Counted from the first letter of the stretch, positions 18,242 to 27,015 are shown. The stretch: 64,000 nucleotides of DNA from Chishuiella changwenlii (GCF_900142565.1 NZ_FRBH01000002.1:124001-188000), one strand, 5' to 3'. A program made the numbers and translations. Notes: generated by a model not told the origin, from the letters alone.

Positions 18242-19516
18242 TCAAAGATTTTTATATCCAACGTTATAATCAAATTCAGGACGCATTATACCAGGGTAGA
18301 TGTGTGTTTTAGCTCCAACTTTCACATTTTCAACTTCAAAACCTATCAAATTATCAATTCCAAATAGTAATTCGGTTTGATTTTTTCCAAACATTAATTT
18401 GAAGTAGTAATTACCTGCATTAATTAATCCAGAAGGCATATCAAACTCAATAGAATATATTCCTTTTTTAGAATCATTTTCTTTACTAAGTAATTTTCCA
18501 ACATGATAAATTACTAATTCTTCAAAGTTTCTTAATTCAAATGTTGCATCTAAATTAATGTTAGGTAAATTATTGTAAAACTCTAATTTAACTCTAATAC
18601 CAGAGTTAATATCAATTAAATCTCCTTGAATTGGTTTAACAGAGAATTCTGTAATTTTTATATTTTCATTACCAACAGCATTTTCTAAATTCTGAGCGAT
18701 ATAACTTGTTGATAATTCATAATCTTTTTGATATTCTAAAATAGTGTCCAACATGTCACCTTGGTAACTAATTGTTCCATTTTTCATTAGAATTCCTGTG
18801 TTACAAAGTTCTTTAACTGCTGTCATGTTATGACTAACAAAAAGAATAGTTCTTCCTTCACCTTTTGTAACATCATTCATTTTACCCAAACATTTCTTTT
18901 GAAATTCGGCATCACCAACAGCTAATACCTCATCTACAATTAAAATTTCTGATTCTAAATGTGCTGCAACAGCGAATGCCAAACGAACATACATTCCAGA
19001 AGAATATCGTTTTACAGGCGTGTCTATATAACGCTCTACACCAGCAAAAGCTACAATTTCATCAAATTTTCGGGTAATTTCTTTGCGTGTCATTCCAAGA
19101 ATAGCACCGTTAAGATAGATGTTTTCTCTACCAGTCATTTCAGGATGAAAACCTGTACCAACTTCTAGTAAAGATGCAATTCTACCTTTATATTTTATAG
19201 AACCAGTTGTTGGTTTAGTAACACGTGAAAGTAATTTAAGTAATGTAGATTTTCCAGCTCCATTTCTTCCAATTATTCCAACAGCTTCACCTTGTTCTAT
19301 TTTAAAATCAATATCCTTTAAAGCCCAAACATAGTCTGAATCTCCTTTTTGTGTACGGTCATTGGTTTCTCCAATTTTTAAATATGGATCATCTTTTCCT
19401 CTAACATTTGCCCACCAGCGTTTTAAGTCATGTTGTAAAGTTCCTGTACCAACTTCTCCTAATCGATATTGTTTTGAAACATTTTCTACATCAAGTATTA
19501 TATTATTTTTTGACAT
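18242..19516 (-). CDS. wzt: Polysaccharide ABC exporter, ATP-binding subunit (Wzt-type, with C-terminal domain)
   Basis: ATPase of 424 residues that drives export of the finished undecaprenyl-linked polysaccharide across the inner membrane. Residues about 1-250 are the nucleotide-binding domain: Walker A GRNGAGKST, signature YSSGMYVRLAFA, Walker B EILIVDEVLAVGDAEFQ, switch His in FVSHNM. The N-terminus is longer than in ordinary ABC ATPases, as in TagH/Wzt proteins. Residues about 270-424 form a beta-rich Wzt-C-like domain that in known systems recognises the chain end of the O-antigen. The permease gene is 17 bp upstream. Export by ABC transporter explains why no Wzy or Wzx is found in this half of the window. 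Confidence 0.93.
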   Translation of the reverse strand: MSKNNIILDVENVSKQYRLGEVGTGTLQHDLKRWWANVRGKDDPYLKIGETNDRTQKGDSDYVWALKDIDFKIEQGEAVGIIGRNGAGKSTLLKLLSRVTKPTTGSIKYKGRIASLLEVGTGFHPEMTGRENIYLNGAILGMTRKEITRKFDEIVAFAGVERYIDTPVKRYSSGMYVRLAFAVAAHLESEILIVDEVLAVGDAEFQKKCLGKMNDVTKGEGRTILFVSHNMTAVKELCNTGILMKNGTISYQGDMLDTILEYQKDYELSTSYIAQNLENAVGNENIKITEFSVKPIQGDLIDINSGIRVKLEFYNNLPNINLDATFELRNFEELVIYHVGKLLSKENDSKKGIYSIEFDMPSGLINAGNYYFKLMFGKNQTELLFGIDNLIGFEVENVKVGAKTHIYPGIMRPEFDYNVGYKNL

Positions 19517-19533
19517 TTTTTGTTCGTTTTAGG

Positions 19534-20394
19534 TTAAACAGTATCCATAAAAGATTTCTCTACTTTAGTAAAAATTACCGTACCAATTGCTACAATAATT
19601 ATTGTAAATAGAGTAGAATAAATTAACATTCCTTCAGAGAAATCTCCTGTTCCTAAATAACCATACTTAAAGCATTCGAAAATTCCAGTTAATGGATTTA
19701 ATTCTGCTATAAACTTTAACTTTTCTGGGAAAGATGAAATTGGTATAATGACAGGAGTGGCATACATAAATAATGAAATACCAAAGCCTAAAAGCATACT
19801 TACATCCTGATACTTAGTTGTCATTGATGAAAAAATCATTCCCATTCCCATTGCAAACCCTGCCATTAATAAAATAAGAAAAGGAGTTGCTAATATCCAT
19901 ATATTAGGATGTACGTTTCCTTCTGTAAAATAATAATATACAACAACAGCTATAAATAATACAAACTGTACTGCGAATCTCATTAAATTCGAAATAACTA
20001 CAGATAATGGCATAACTAATCTAGGGAAATATACTTTTCCAAAAATTGTTGCATTTGTTTTAAATACAGAAGATGTACCCATTAAACAAGTAGAAAAATA
20101 ATTCCATAGTGTAACACCTGCTAAATAAAAAGCAAATTTTGGAGATCCATCTGTTGATAAATTTGCAACATTTCCAAATATAACAACGTAAATGATCGTC
20201 GTAAATATTGGATTGATGAAAAACCAAATAGGACCTAAAACGGTTTGTTTAAAAGAAGTTACAAAGTCACGTTTTACAAGCATATAAACTAAGTCTTTGT
20301 AATTCCAGACTTCTTTTAAATTTAGAGAAAATAAATTATGTTTAGATTCTATTACTTGTGTCCAATTTTCGTTAGGTTGATTGTTTTGTTCCAT
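19534..20394 (-). CDS. wzm: Polysaccharide ABC exporter, permease (Wzm-type)
   Basis: ABC-2 type permease of 286 residues with six predicted membrane segments. The cytoplasmic start ESKHNLFSLNLKEVWNYKDL and the phrase VKRDFVTSFKQTVLGPIWFF are characteristic of Wzm/TagG permeases (amphipathic gate helix before the first span). It forms the channel with the ATPase encoded just downstream. The gene lies 6 bp after rfbA and is part of the same operon. The family assignment is secure; the exported glycan is inferred from the locus. Confidence 0.93.
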   Translation of the reverse strand: MEQNNQPNENWTQVIESKHNLFSLNLKEVWNYKDLVYMLVKRDFVTSFKQTVLGPIWFFINPIFTTIIYVVIFGNVANLSTDGSPKFAFYLAGVTLWNYFSTCLMGTSSVFKTNATIFGKVYFPRLVMPLSVVISNLMRFAVQFVLFIAVVVYYYFTEGNVHPNIWILATPFLILLMAGFAMGMGMIFSSMTTKYQDVSMLLGFGISLFMYATPVIIPISSFPEKLKFIAELNPLTGIFECFKYGYLGTGDFSEGMLIYSTLFTIIIVAIGTVIFTKVEKSFMDTV

Positions 20395-20400
20395 ATTAAA

Positions 20401-21258
20401 TTAAACAATAGATTTTAAATAATCACCGTAACCACTTTTTCCATATTTAGCAGCAGCAATTAATAATTGTTCTTTGTTAATGAACTTTTTTCTGTATGCT
20501 ATTTCTTCTATACAAGAAACACTTACTCCTTGACGTTTTTCTATAACACGAACAAATTCTGATGCTTCATGTAAAGATTCAAAAGTTCCTGTATCTAACC
20601 ATGCAGTTCCTCTGTCCATAATACCAACTTCAAGTTCTCCTTTTTCTAAGTAAACTTTGTTGACATCTGTTATTTCTAATTCACCTCTTGGAGATGGTTT
20701 TAAATTTTTAGCAATTTCTACTACTTTATTATCATAAAAATATAAACCAGGAACAGCAAAATTAGATTTTGGTTCAGTTGGTTTTTCTTCAATAGATAAT
20801 GCTTTTTGATTTTCATCAAAATCAACAACACCATAACGTTCTGGATCGCTTACTTCATAAGCAAAAACGCATCCGCCAGTTATATTTGTTTTACTTTCTA
20901 ATAATTGTTGTAAACCTGTACCATAAAAAATGTTATCTCCTAAAACTAATGCAACAGAATCGTCTCCAATAAAGTCTTCACCAATAATAAAAGCTTGTGC
21001 AAGTCCATCTGGACTTTCTTGTACAGCATAAGTAATGTTACATCCTATTTGAGAACCATCGCCTAATAAACGTTGAAATGGCTCTGAATCGTGAGGAGTG
21101 GTAATAATTAAAATGTCTTGAATACCAGCTAATAGAAGTGTTGATAACGGATAATAAATCATCGGTTTATCATAAACTGGCATTAATTGTTTACTTACAG
21201 ATATTGTCAAAGGATAAAGACGTGTTCCTGATCCTCCGGCAAGTATAATTCCTTTCAT
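20401..21258 (-). CDS. rfbA: Glucose-1-phosphate thymidylyltransferase
   Basis: RfbA/RmlA makes dTDP-glucose from glucose-1-phosphate and dTTP. It has 285 residues, the usual length. [16 protein letters not shown] at the start is the nucleotide-binding signature, [16 protein letters not shown] follows, and VLGDNIFYG and GTAWLDTGT are in place. Its product feeds RfbB next door. Since rfbC and rfbD are absent from the window, the pathway here goes to a 3-amino sugar rather than to rhamnose. A strong hairpin with a U-tract lies between rfbB and this gene, so its expression may be attenuated. Confidence 0.97.
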   Translation of the reverse strand: MKGIILAGGSGTRLYPLTISVSKQLMPVYDKPMIYYPLSTLLLAGIQDILIITTPHDSEPFQRLLGDGSQIGCNITYAVQESPDGLAQAFIIGEDFIGDDSVALVLGDNIFYGTGLQQLLESKTNITGGCVFAYEVSDPERYGVVDFDENQKALSIEEKPTEPKSNFAVPGLYFYDNKVVEIAKNLKPSPRGELEITDVNKVYLEKGELEVGIMDRGTAWLDTGTFESLHEASEFVRVIEKRQGVSVSCIEEIAYRKKFINKEQLLIAAAKYGKSGYGDYLKSIV

Positions 21259-21282
21259 AGTATATTTTGTTGATTAAAAAAA

Positions 21283-21318
21283 TAGAATAAGTCTTGACAG
21301 GGATCAAAACTTATTCTA
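21283..21318 (-). terminator. Hairpin with U-tract between rfbB and rfbA: attenuator or internal terminator
   Basis: Fifteen-base arms (left TAGAATAAGTCTTGA, right TCAAAACTTATTCTA on the plus strand) pair with one G-U wobble around a 6-nt loop. On the minus strand the hairpin starts 6 nt after the rfbB stop and is followed at once by seven T. This is a textbook intrinsic terminator inside what is otherwise a single operon. Readthrough, antitermination or a separate rfbA promoter is needed for the genes downstream. Confidence 0.8.
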
Positions 21319-21323
21319 AAATA

Positions 21324-22370
21324 TTAATTGTATTGTGTTTCGTAATAATTTTGATAATCTCCTGATGTTACGTTATCTAACCATTGTTGATTTTCTAAAA
21401 ACCAATCAATTGTTTTAGATAAGCCTTGTTCAAAAGTCACAGATGGTTCCCATCCTAATTCTTGGTTAATCTTAGTCGCATCAATAGCATAACGTAAATC
21501 GTGTCCTGGACGGTCTTTTACAAAAGTGATTAATTGTTCAGAAGTTCCTTTTTCTCTTCCTAATTTTTCGTCCATTTGTTTGCAAAGTTCTTTTACAAGA
21601 TCAATGTTTTTCCATTCGTTAAAACCTCCAACATTATAAGAAGCTCCATTTTTACCTTCATGAAAAACTAAATCTATTGCTTTTGCATGGTCAATAACGA
21701 ATAACCAATCGCGTGTGTATTTTCCGTCTCCATAAATAGGAAGCGGTTTATTGTTAATAATATTATGGATACATAATGGAATCAATTTTTCTGGAAAATG
21801 ATTTGGACCATAGTTATTAGAACAATTAGTCATTACAATAGGTAATCCATACGTATCATGATAAGCTCTTACAAAATGATCAGAAGATGCTTTAGAAGCT
21901 GAATATGGAGAATGAGGATCATAAGAAGTTTCTTCTGTAAAGAATCCTTCATCACCTAAAGCACCAAATACTTCATCGGTAGATACATGGTGGAAACGTT
22001 TACCTTCAAAATTATCTTTCCAGATATGCTTCGCTGCATTTAGTAAATTAACAGTACCAATAACATTGGTCATTACAAATTCTAAAGGGTTTGTAATTGA
22101 ACGATCTACGTGAGATTCGGCTGCTAAATGTATAACTCCGTCTGGTTTAAATTCTTCGAAAACCTCTAAAATTTGCTTTGCATCTACAATATCTGCTTTT
22201 ACAAATTGATAATTTGGATTATTTTCTATATCTTTTAAATTCTCCAAATTTCCTGCATATGTTAATGCATCAAGATTAATAATCTTTGTATTTGGATAGT
22301 TTAAGACAAATTCTCTTACTACATGCGAGCCTATGAATCCAGCTCCGCCGGTAATTAAAATGGAGTCCAT
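21324..22370 (-). CDS. rfbB: dTDP-glucose 4,6-dehydratase
   Basis: RfbB/RmlB, 348 residues, an extended short-chain dehydrogenase that forms dTDP-4-keto-6-deoxyglucose. ITGGAGFIGSHVVREF is the NAD-binding Rossmann loop, HVSTDEVFG holds the catalytic Thr-Asp-Glu, and YSASKASSDHFVRAY is the Tyr-x3-Lys motif. HLAAESHVDRSI is the family signature. The product is the substrate of the two FdtA-like proteins. It is the first gene of the minus-strand operon that runs to 9725. Confidence 0.97.
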   Translation of the reverse strand: MDSILITGGAGFIGSHVVREFVLNYPNTKIINLDALTYAGNLENLKDIENNPNYQFVKADIVDAKQILEVFEEFKPDGVIHLAAESHVDRSITNPLEFVMTNVIGTVNLLNAAKHIWKDNFEGKRFHHVSTDEVFGALGDEGFFTEETSYDPHSPYSASKASSDHFVRAYHDTYGLPIVMTNCSNNYGPNHFPEKLIPLCIHNIINNKPLPIYGDGKYTRDWLFVIDHAKAIDLVFHEGKNGASYNVGGFNEWKNIDLVKELCKQMDEKLGREKGTSEQLITFVKDRPGHDLRYAIDATKINQELGWEPSVTFEQGLSKTIDWFLENQQWLDNVTSGDYQNYYETQYN

Positions 22371-22720
22371 AATAGTTTGGTTAAATTCAATTATAAATAT
22401 AAGTTAATCTATGTTGTAAATCAAAAAATAAAACCCTTAACACTTTATTTTTTTGATAAAACAATTCTTTAATCAAACAAAACTAATGATAAATCTAGAA
22501 ACAATCGACTAATAACTAAAAAAGAGCTATTTAATTATATGTTAAAAAATCACTTTACAATATGTTTTTTAAGTTAATAAAAAGGAGGGAATTAGTTTTT
22601 TGAAATTATAATGTTGATAATTCCCAAAATTAGAATTGAATTAAACTATTACAATGTAGTAGGAATTGGTATTTGAAATAAATACTTTAGCAAATTATTA
22701 GTGTGTATTAGAATAGAAAT
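22371..22720. other. 350-bp divergent intergenic region
   Basis: Separates rfbB (minus) from the TauE/SafE gene (plus). The left part holds the candidate rfb promoter. The right part has a TACTTTAG at 22683-22690 that could be a weak -7 box for the permease, and an AAGGAGGG at about 22582-22589 that looks like a Shine-Dalgarno site but is followed only by a 21-codon frame starting 22 nt away. No RNA gene recognised. Confidence 0.5.
22394..22424 (-). promoter_or_regulatory. Candidate promoter of the rfb (O-antigen) operon
   Basis: On the minus strand TTG (22424-22422) is followed after 20 nt by TATATTTA (22401-22394), one base off TAnnTTTG. The transcript would start about 18 nt before the rfbB ATG at 22370. 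The spacing and position fit the Bacteroidota vegetative promoter. Confidence 0.5.
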
Positions 22721-23557
22721 ATGAATGTATTAGAATTTATACTTATTGTTTTAGGAGGTTCTATTGGAGCTGGTATTATAGGCTCTTTATCAGGACTAGG
22801 AGGAGGTATTGTTGTTATTCCTCTTTTATCTATTGTTTTAGGAGTTGATTTGCATTATGCAATTGGAGCAGCGTTGGTTTCTGTTATAGCAACATCTTCT
22901 GGTTCTGCGGCAGCTTACGTAAAAGAAGGTATTGCAAATATGAGATTAGGAATGTTTTTAGAAATAGCCACAACATTAGGTGCTGTCGGTGGTGCATTAA
23001 TATCTACTTCTGTACCAAGTTCACTTATTGCTGTCTTTTTTGGATGTGCTTTAATATTTTCTGCAACTAATTCTTTGAGAAAAAAAGGAGAACACGTTGT
23101 TGAGCAATCAAGTAGTCTTGCTGTAACATTAAAGCTTCCATCTACATATCCAGACAATAAAGGAAATTCTATTGCCTACGGAACAAAAAATGTTATAGGA
23201 GGATTTAGCATGATGGGATTGGCAGGTTTGCTATCTGGAATGTTAGGTATTGGCTCTGGAGCTTTTAAGGTTATTGCAATGGATACAATAATGAGAATTC
23301 CTTTTAAAGTATCAACAACAACAAGTAATTTCATGATGGGAGTAACAGCTTTAGCAAGTTGTGTTATCTATATACAGAAAGGATATATTGTGCCAGAAAT
23401 TTGTTTACCTGTTATGATAGGAGTACTAATAGGTGCTATGATTGGGTCTAGAATATTAATGGCTACAGACCCTAAAAAACTTAGAATATTTTTTGCTTTT
23501 ATTATATTTTTCTTAGCAGGGAATATGATTTATAACGGAATAAAAGGAAATTTTTAA
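22721..23557 (+). CDS. TauE/SafE (TSUP) family permease
   Basis: Inner-membrane protein of 278 residues with about eight spans and the duplicated TSUP layout: the N-terminal repeat has GSLSGLGGGIVVIPLL (residues about 21-36) and the second repeat has GLLSGMLGIGSGAFKV. The family transports sulfite, sulfonates or related organic anions, or thiosulfate-like sulfur compounds. The gene is 1 bp upstream of a DUF1634 gene, a pairing frequent in bacteria, so the two products probably work together. No sulfur-metabolism gene is adjacent, so the substrate is open. Confidence 0.9.
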   Translation: MNVLEFILIVLGGSIGAGIIGSLSGLGGGIVVIPLLSIVLGVDLHYAIGAALVSVIATSSGSAAAYVKEGIANMRLGMFLEIATTLGAVGGALISTSVPSSLIAVFFGCALIFSATNSLRKKGEHVVEQSSSLAVTLKLPSTYPDNKGNSIAYGTKNVIGGFSMMGLAGLLSGMLGIGSGAFKVIAMDTIMRIPFKVSTTTSNFMMGVTALASCVIYIQKGYIVPEICLPVMIGVLIGAMIGSRILMATDPKKLRIFFAFIIFFLAGNMIYNGIKGNF

Positions 23558-23558
23558 G

Positions 23559-23939
23559 ATGATTATTACAGATAAAGATTTACAAAAGATAATAGGAGGA
23601 GTCCTAAAGTACGGTGTAATAACTGTTTTAGTTGTTGCAACTATAGGTGGGTTAGTTTATTTATTTCATCATTCTAATGATACTCTTGATTACAGCAAGT
23701 TCGTTGAAAATGATAGAAGTATTTTCGAAGTTATTTCTACAACTGTTAAAGATGCATTTCAGTTAAAAGGAAGATCGATAATTTATTTAGGAATATTGAT
23801 ACTCTTCTTTACGCCATTCCTAAGATTAATTTTATCACTTTTTTCTTTTGTTATAGAAAAAGATAAACTTTATATAGCGATTACGCTCATCGTTATTGGA
23901 GTTGTTGCCATGAGTGTATTTTTTGGATTCTCTCATTAA
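23559..23939 (+). CDS. DUF1634 family membrane protein
   Basis: Small membrane protein of 126 residues with three hydrophobic segments (about 15-33, 67-90 and 105-122). The pattern of an N-terminal span, the loop ending KGRSIIYLGILILFFTPFLR, and a final span is that of DUF1634 proteins, which are usually encoded right after a TauE/SafE permease, as here. It is likely an accessory subunit or stabiliser of that permease. Followed by a strong palindromic terminator. Confidence 0.85.
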   Translation: MIITDKDLQKIIGGVLKYGVITVLVVATIGGLVYLFHHSNDTLDYSKFVENDRSIFEVISTTVKDAFQLKGRSIIYLGILILFFTPFLRLILSLFSFVIEKDKLYIAITLIVIGVVAMSVFFGFSH

Positions 23940-23946
23940 ATAAAAT

Positions 23947-23984
23947 AACAAAGCCTCTAAAAAATATTTTTTAGAGGCTTTGTT
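23947..23984. terminator. Bidirectional intrinsic terminator
   Basis: Perfect 19 + 19 bp palindrome with GCCTCT/AGAGGC core flanked by A and T runs. It lies 8 bp after the DUF1634 gene and 20 bp after the end of the converging SDR gene, so it serves both strands. Confidence 0.92.
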
Positions 23985-24003
23985 AATAGTTTTTTATTAT
24001 TTA

Positions 24004-24849
24004 TTATCCAATGAAATCTTTTACAACATCCGCTAATGGAGTTGTTGGACGACCAATTAATTTAGATAACGTTTTGTCTTCTGAATATAAAGAACCTTTT
24101 GCAGCTTTAGCATCACTATCAGCTAAAATTTGAGCAAAACCTTCTGGTAAACCAACAGAAACTAAAACTTTTGTATACTCTTCTTCTGTAAGATCATTGT
24201 AAGGAATGTTTTTTCCAGTTTGTTTAGAAATTTCAGATGCTAAATCAGATAGCGTATAAGCATCATCTCCCGCTAATTCATAAATTTTATTTTCATGTCC
24301 TTCATTTGTTAAAACTACTGCAGCAGCCTCAGCAAAATCTTCTCTTGTTGCAGATGAAATTTTTCCATTTTGAGCACTACCAATAAATGCACCAGCTTGT
24401 AAAGCTCCTGCAATAGAACCTGCATAGTTTTCTGTGTACCAACCATTACGTAAAATAGTATATGATAAGCCAGATTCTGATAATAATTTCTCTGTAGCAA
24501 CATGCTCTTTTGCTAATGCCATTTCTGAATCTGTCGCGTATAGTAAACTTGTGTAAACGATTCTTTTTACACCAGCTTCTTTAGCAGCATTAATAACATT
24601 TTTATGTTGAGTTTCACGTTGACCGATTTCACTACCAGAAATTAAAAATAAAGTATCAATACCTTGTAATGATGTTGCTAAAGTTTCTGGTTTAGAATAA
24701 TCAAACTCTCTTGCTTCAATTCCTAAATCAGCAGCTTTTTCTGGTGTACGAACTAATGCTACTAAATTTTCTTTCGCTGTTTTTTCTTTTAATTTTGATA
24801 CAGTAAGACGTCCTAATTGTCCTGTTGCTCCTGTTATTGCTATTTTCAT
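24004..24849 (-). CDS. NmrA-like SDR, quinone oxidoreductase 2 (QorB)-like
   Basis: NAD(P)-binding protein of 281 residues. ITGATGQLGRLTVSKL is the Rossmann loop with the GxxGxxG pattern of atypical SDRs, and RIVYTSLLYA and SYTILRNGWYTENY match QorB/NmrA-type proteins. It lacks a YxxxK catalytic pair in the classical place, as usual for this group. QorB relatives reduce quinones with NADPH or act as redox-sensing proteins. It is 10 bp downstream of the MBL-fold gene and shares its promoter. The substrate is not known. Confidence 0.85.
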   Translation of the reverse strand: MKIAITGATGQLGRLTVSKLKEKTAKENLVALVRTPEKAADLGIEAREFDYSKPETLATSLQGIDTLFLISGSEIGQRETQHKNVINAAKEAGVKRIVYTSLLYATDSEMALAKEHVATEKLLSESGLSYTILRNGWYTENYAGSIAGALQAGAFIGSAQNGKISSATREDFAEAAAVVLTNEGHENKIYELAGDDAYTLSDLASEISKQTGKNIPYNDLTEEEYTKVLVSVGLPEGFAQILADSDAKAAKGSLYSEDKTLSKLIGRPTTPLADVVKDFIG

Positions 24850-24859
24850 AATTTAATAA

Positions 24860-26026
24860 TTATTTAATTTGTAATTTTCCTTGTAAGTGATTAAATGAGC
24901 TGTCTTTTCCAGCTATATTTGTATAAATTGTATTGTTATTATAATCTTGAATATTGACAACTCTTGCGCCAATTTTAGGTTCTATCCAATAAACCATAAA
25001 AATATTGTTTGCAACTTCAATAGCTGTGTATTCAACATTGTCTGTAATGTTTTTTAAAGAACCAGCAGTTCCTATAAAACTCATGTGTTGATGATCTTTA
25101 AAATCTAAATCGAATTTTAATTCACCAAAATCTACAGTTATTTTTCGTCCAATAGCTGGATAAGGATTTTTTAAATCCCAATTCATTTCACCTTTGTAAA
25201 CTTTAGCACCTAACTCTAAATTATCGATACCAGGAAGATTAGGATAAATTTCTTTTAAAGAAGTTATAACTTTATCTGCTGTTTCATATTTTTCATTTTC
25301 CTCTTTAAATTTTATTAAATAATCTTTTACAAAATCTAAAATCTTTGGTGAAAAATCTTTATTTAAAAAGTGAGAAGGAATAACAACAGAAGGTTTTAGT
25401 GCTTTCATGTTATCAATTTGTTGAATCCATTGATTTAATGCTGTTTTTGTTTGTGTATCTGCCATCCAAATATGTGCACCTTCTGAAACTGATATTCCGC
25501 CTAAAATAGTTTTGATAGATGGAATCCATAGGAAACTGTGTGCAGGATCTTCTAATGTTTGTTTTATTTCTATTTTATTTCCTTCTAAATCTGGAAGAGT
25601 TGTAATAGCTTCGGGAATAATAATTTCTGATGGAGCATCATTTTTTAATTGTGGAGACCAAACTGCTAATTTTCCATCTTTAGATGCATTTATTAAGTAA
25701 GCAGTTTGTGCTGTTGAGACAATTTTTGCATTAGGAAAATTCTTTTTGATAATATCTGTTGCAAAATAATAATCAGGATCGCTATGAGAAATATAAACTA
25801 GTTTTAAATTCCTTTTTAAAGCCTTAATTTCATTTACCAATTCTTCAGCATATTGTTTTTGAAATTGAACATCAATTAAGTAAGCATCTTTTTTTCCATA
25901 AACTATGGTTGACGCTACATCGAAAATTGCATCAGAACCAGGATGATAGGTTTTTGTTTTAATAGTTCCTCCAAACAATGAACTTGTTGTAAGTAGAATT
26001 GTTATGAATGAGATGAATGTTTTCAT
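24860..26026 (-). CDS. Exported MBL-fold metallo-hydrolase with atypical metal motif
   Basis: Protein of 388 residues with a signal peptide (KTFISFITILLTTSSLFGG), then an MBL-fold domain at about 25-250 and a beta-rich C-terminal domain at about 275-388. The normal HxHxDH metal motif reads SHSDPDYYFA near residue 105: the second and last His are replaced by Asp and Tyr. The later metal ligand His in VIPSHFLNKD near 213 is present. A subgroup of MBL proteins has this kind of HxDPD(H/Y)Y pattern, so the change is probably ancestral rather than a defect. It is the first gene of an operon with the QorB-like SDR. Function unknown. Confidence 0.8.
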   Translation of the reverse strand: MKTFISFITILLTTSSLFGGTIKTKTYHPGSDAIFDVASTIVYGKKDAYLIDVQFQKQYAEELVNEIKALKRNLKLVYISHSDPDYYFATDIIKKNFPNAKIVSTAQTAYLINASKDGKLAVWSPQLKNDAPSEIIIPEAITTLPDLEGNKIEIKQTLEDPAHSFLWIPSIKTILGGISVSEGAHIWMADTQTKTALNQWIQQIDNMKALKPSVVIPSHFLNKDFSPKILDFVKDYLIKFKEENEKYETADKVITSLKEIYPNLPGIDNLELGAKVYKGEMNWDLKNPYPAIGRKITVDFGELKFDLDFKDHQHMSFIGTAGSLKNITDNVEYTAIEVANNIFMVYWIEPKIGARVVNIQDYNNNTIYTNIAGKDSSFNHLQGKLQIK

Positions 26027-26110
26027 TTTTAATAAATTAAATATAAATATTATTTATGTAATTAAAATTGTTACAAAATATATTAAAAAAATATTACTTA
26101 TTTGTTGAAG

Positions 26111-26140
26111 CAAATGTAGAATAAATTTTAATTGTAACAA
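26111..26140 (-). promoter_or_regulatory. Promoter of the MBL-SDR operon
   Basis: On the minus strand TTG (26140-26138) is followed after exactly 19 nt by TACATTTG (26118-26111), the complete Bacteroidota consensus TTG-N19-TAnnTTTG. Transcription would begin about 80 nt before the ATG at 26026. Confidence 0.72.
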
Positions 26141-26164
26141 AAAATATTACAATTAAAATTTATT
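26120..26164. promoter_or_regulatory. 18-bp perfect inverted repeat over the -33 element (operator and/or terminator)
   Basis: Arms AATAAATTTTAATTGTAA (26120-26137) and its exact complement (26147-26164) flank a 9-nt centre containing the -33 TTG of the MBL operon promoter. A partly similar site, TTGTTACAAAATATATTA, starts at 26069 in the leader. The layout suits a repressor of the HxlR, MarR or TetR type, which often govern QorB-like genes. It is also 21 nt past the stop of the siderophore-interacting protein gene, so a terminator role is possible. Confidence 0.6.
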
Positions 26165-26184
26165 TTTTTTAGATTAAACTAATT

Positions 26185-26988
26185 TTAAGAATTCTTTTCT
26201 TTTTGTCTATCAGCTTGAGATTTATCTTCAGCAACACCAGATTTCCAATAAGAATAGGCGTAAAGCTCTTTGTTGGTCCATAATTTCTCTTTACGTAAAT
26301 ATGTTCTAATCTCTTTAATGGTAGAGAATTCAGCTGCTACATAACCAAATTTATTATCAGAAGGTAGTTCAATATTTTTTACTGTGTTAAATAAATCACT
26401 TCCATTTTCTGGTGTAGTATTATGTACCCAAATTACTTCTACATTAGAATTATTTTTTAAAATTTGTTCATCATCTTTCCCATGAACTTCTAAAAAACAG
26501 TAGCCATTTGCATGTTGAGGTAAAGTTTCTAGAATGGCACTAATAACAGGAATTGCAGTAGCATCACCAACCAATAAATACCAATCTACATCTGGAAAAA
26601 GTTCTGTAGGTTCTGTTCTCATCATTACACCTAGTTTACTTCCTTTTTCTGCATTTATTGCCCATTTTGAAGCTGGTCCACTTTCTCCATGATTCACAAA
26701 ATCTATAATTAACTCATTTTTTTCTAAGTCAATTCCTTTATGAGTATATGTTCTAATTGATGGCGCTACTTCTTTTGGTGGATGAATCCATTGATTATTA
26801 TCATAATCATATTCAGGGAAATGAATTTCATTTAATCCTTCTGGTGGAACTAATATTTTATTATTGTCTCCAATTGTTGTATTTGCAAATTGCTGAATAT
26901 CATCCGAAGTAAGATGAACTCTAATATAGTGAGGAGTTATAAATTCTTTTTTTATAACTGTAGCCTCTATTGATCCTTTTGCTGGCAT
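26185..26988 (-). CDS. Siderophore-interacting protein (FAD-dependent ferric-siderophore reductase)
   Basis: SIP/ViuB-type flavoprotein of 267 residues that reduces ferric siderophores in the cytoplasm to free iron. PSIRTYTHKGID near 94-105 is the FAD-binding RxYT motif, NHGESGPASKWA near 116-127 is the family H-G-x-GPA-x-WA signature, LLVGDATAIPVISAIL is the NAD(P)H-site strand, and AYSYWKSGVAED is the conserved C-terminus. It lies between the MBL operon and the siderophore transport operon on the same strand, 173 bp downstream of the latter, and is clearly part of the iron locus. Its own promoter was not identified. Confidence 0.92.
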   Translation of the reverse strand: MPAKGSIEATVIKKEFITPHYIRVHLTSDDIQQFANTTIGDNNKILVPPEGLNEIHFPEYDYDNNQWIHPPKEVAPSIRTYTHKGIDLEKNELIIDFVNHGESGPASKWAINAEKGSKLGVMMRTEPTELFPDVDWYLLVGDATAIPVISAILETLPQHANGYCFLEVHGKDDEQILKNNSNVEVIWVHNTTPENGSDLFNTVKNIELPSDNKFGYVAAEFSTIKEIRTYLRKEKLWTNKELYAYSYWKSGVAEDKSQADRQKEKNS

Positions 26989-27015
26989 AAAATTATAGTA
27001 TTTAAATAATAAGAA

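Noticed and set aside
22611-22676. 21-codon frame downstream of an AAGGAGGG sequence
   Set aside because: The Shine-Dalgarno-like site is about 22 nt from the ATG, too far to serve it, and the lineage rarely uses such sites.
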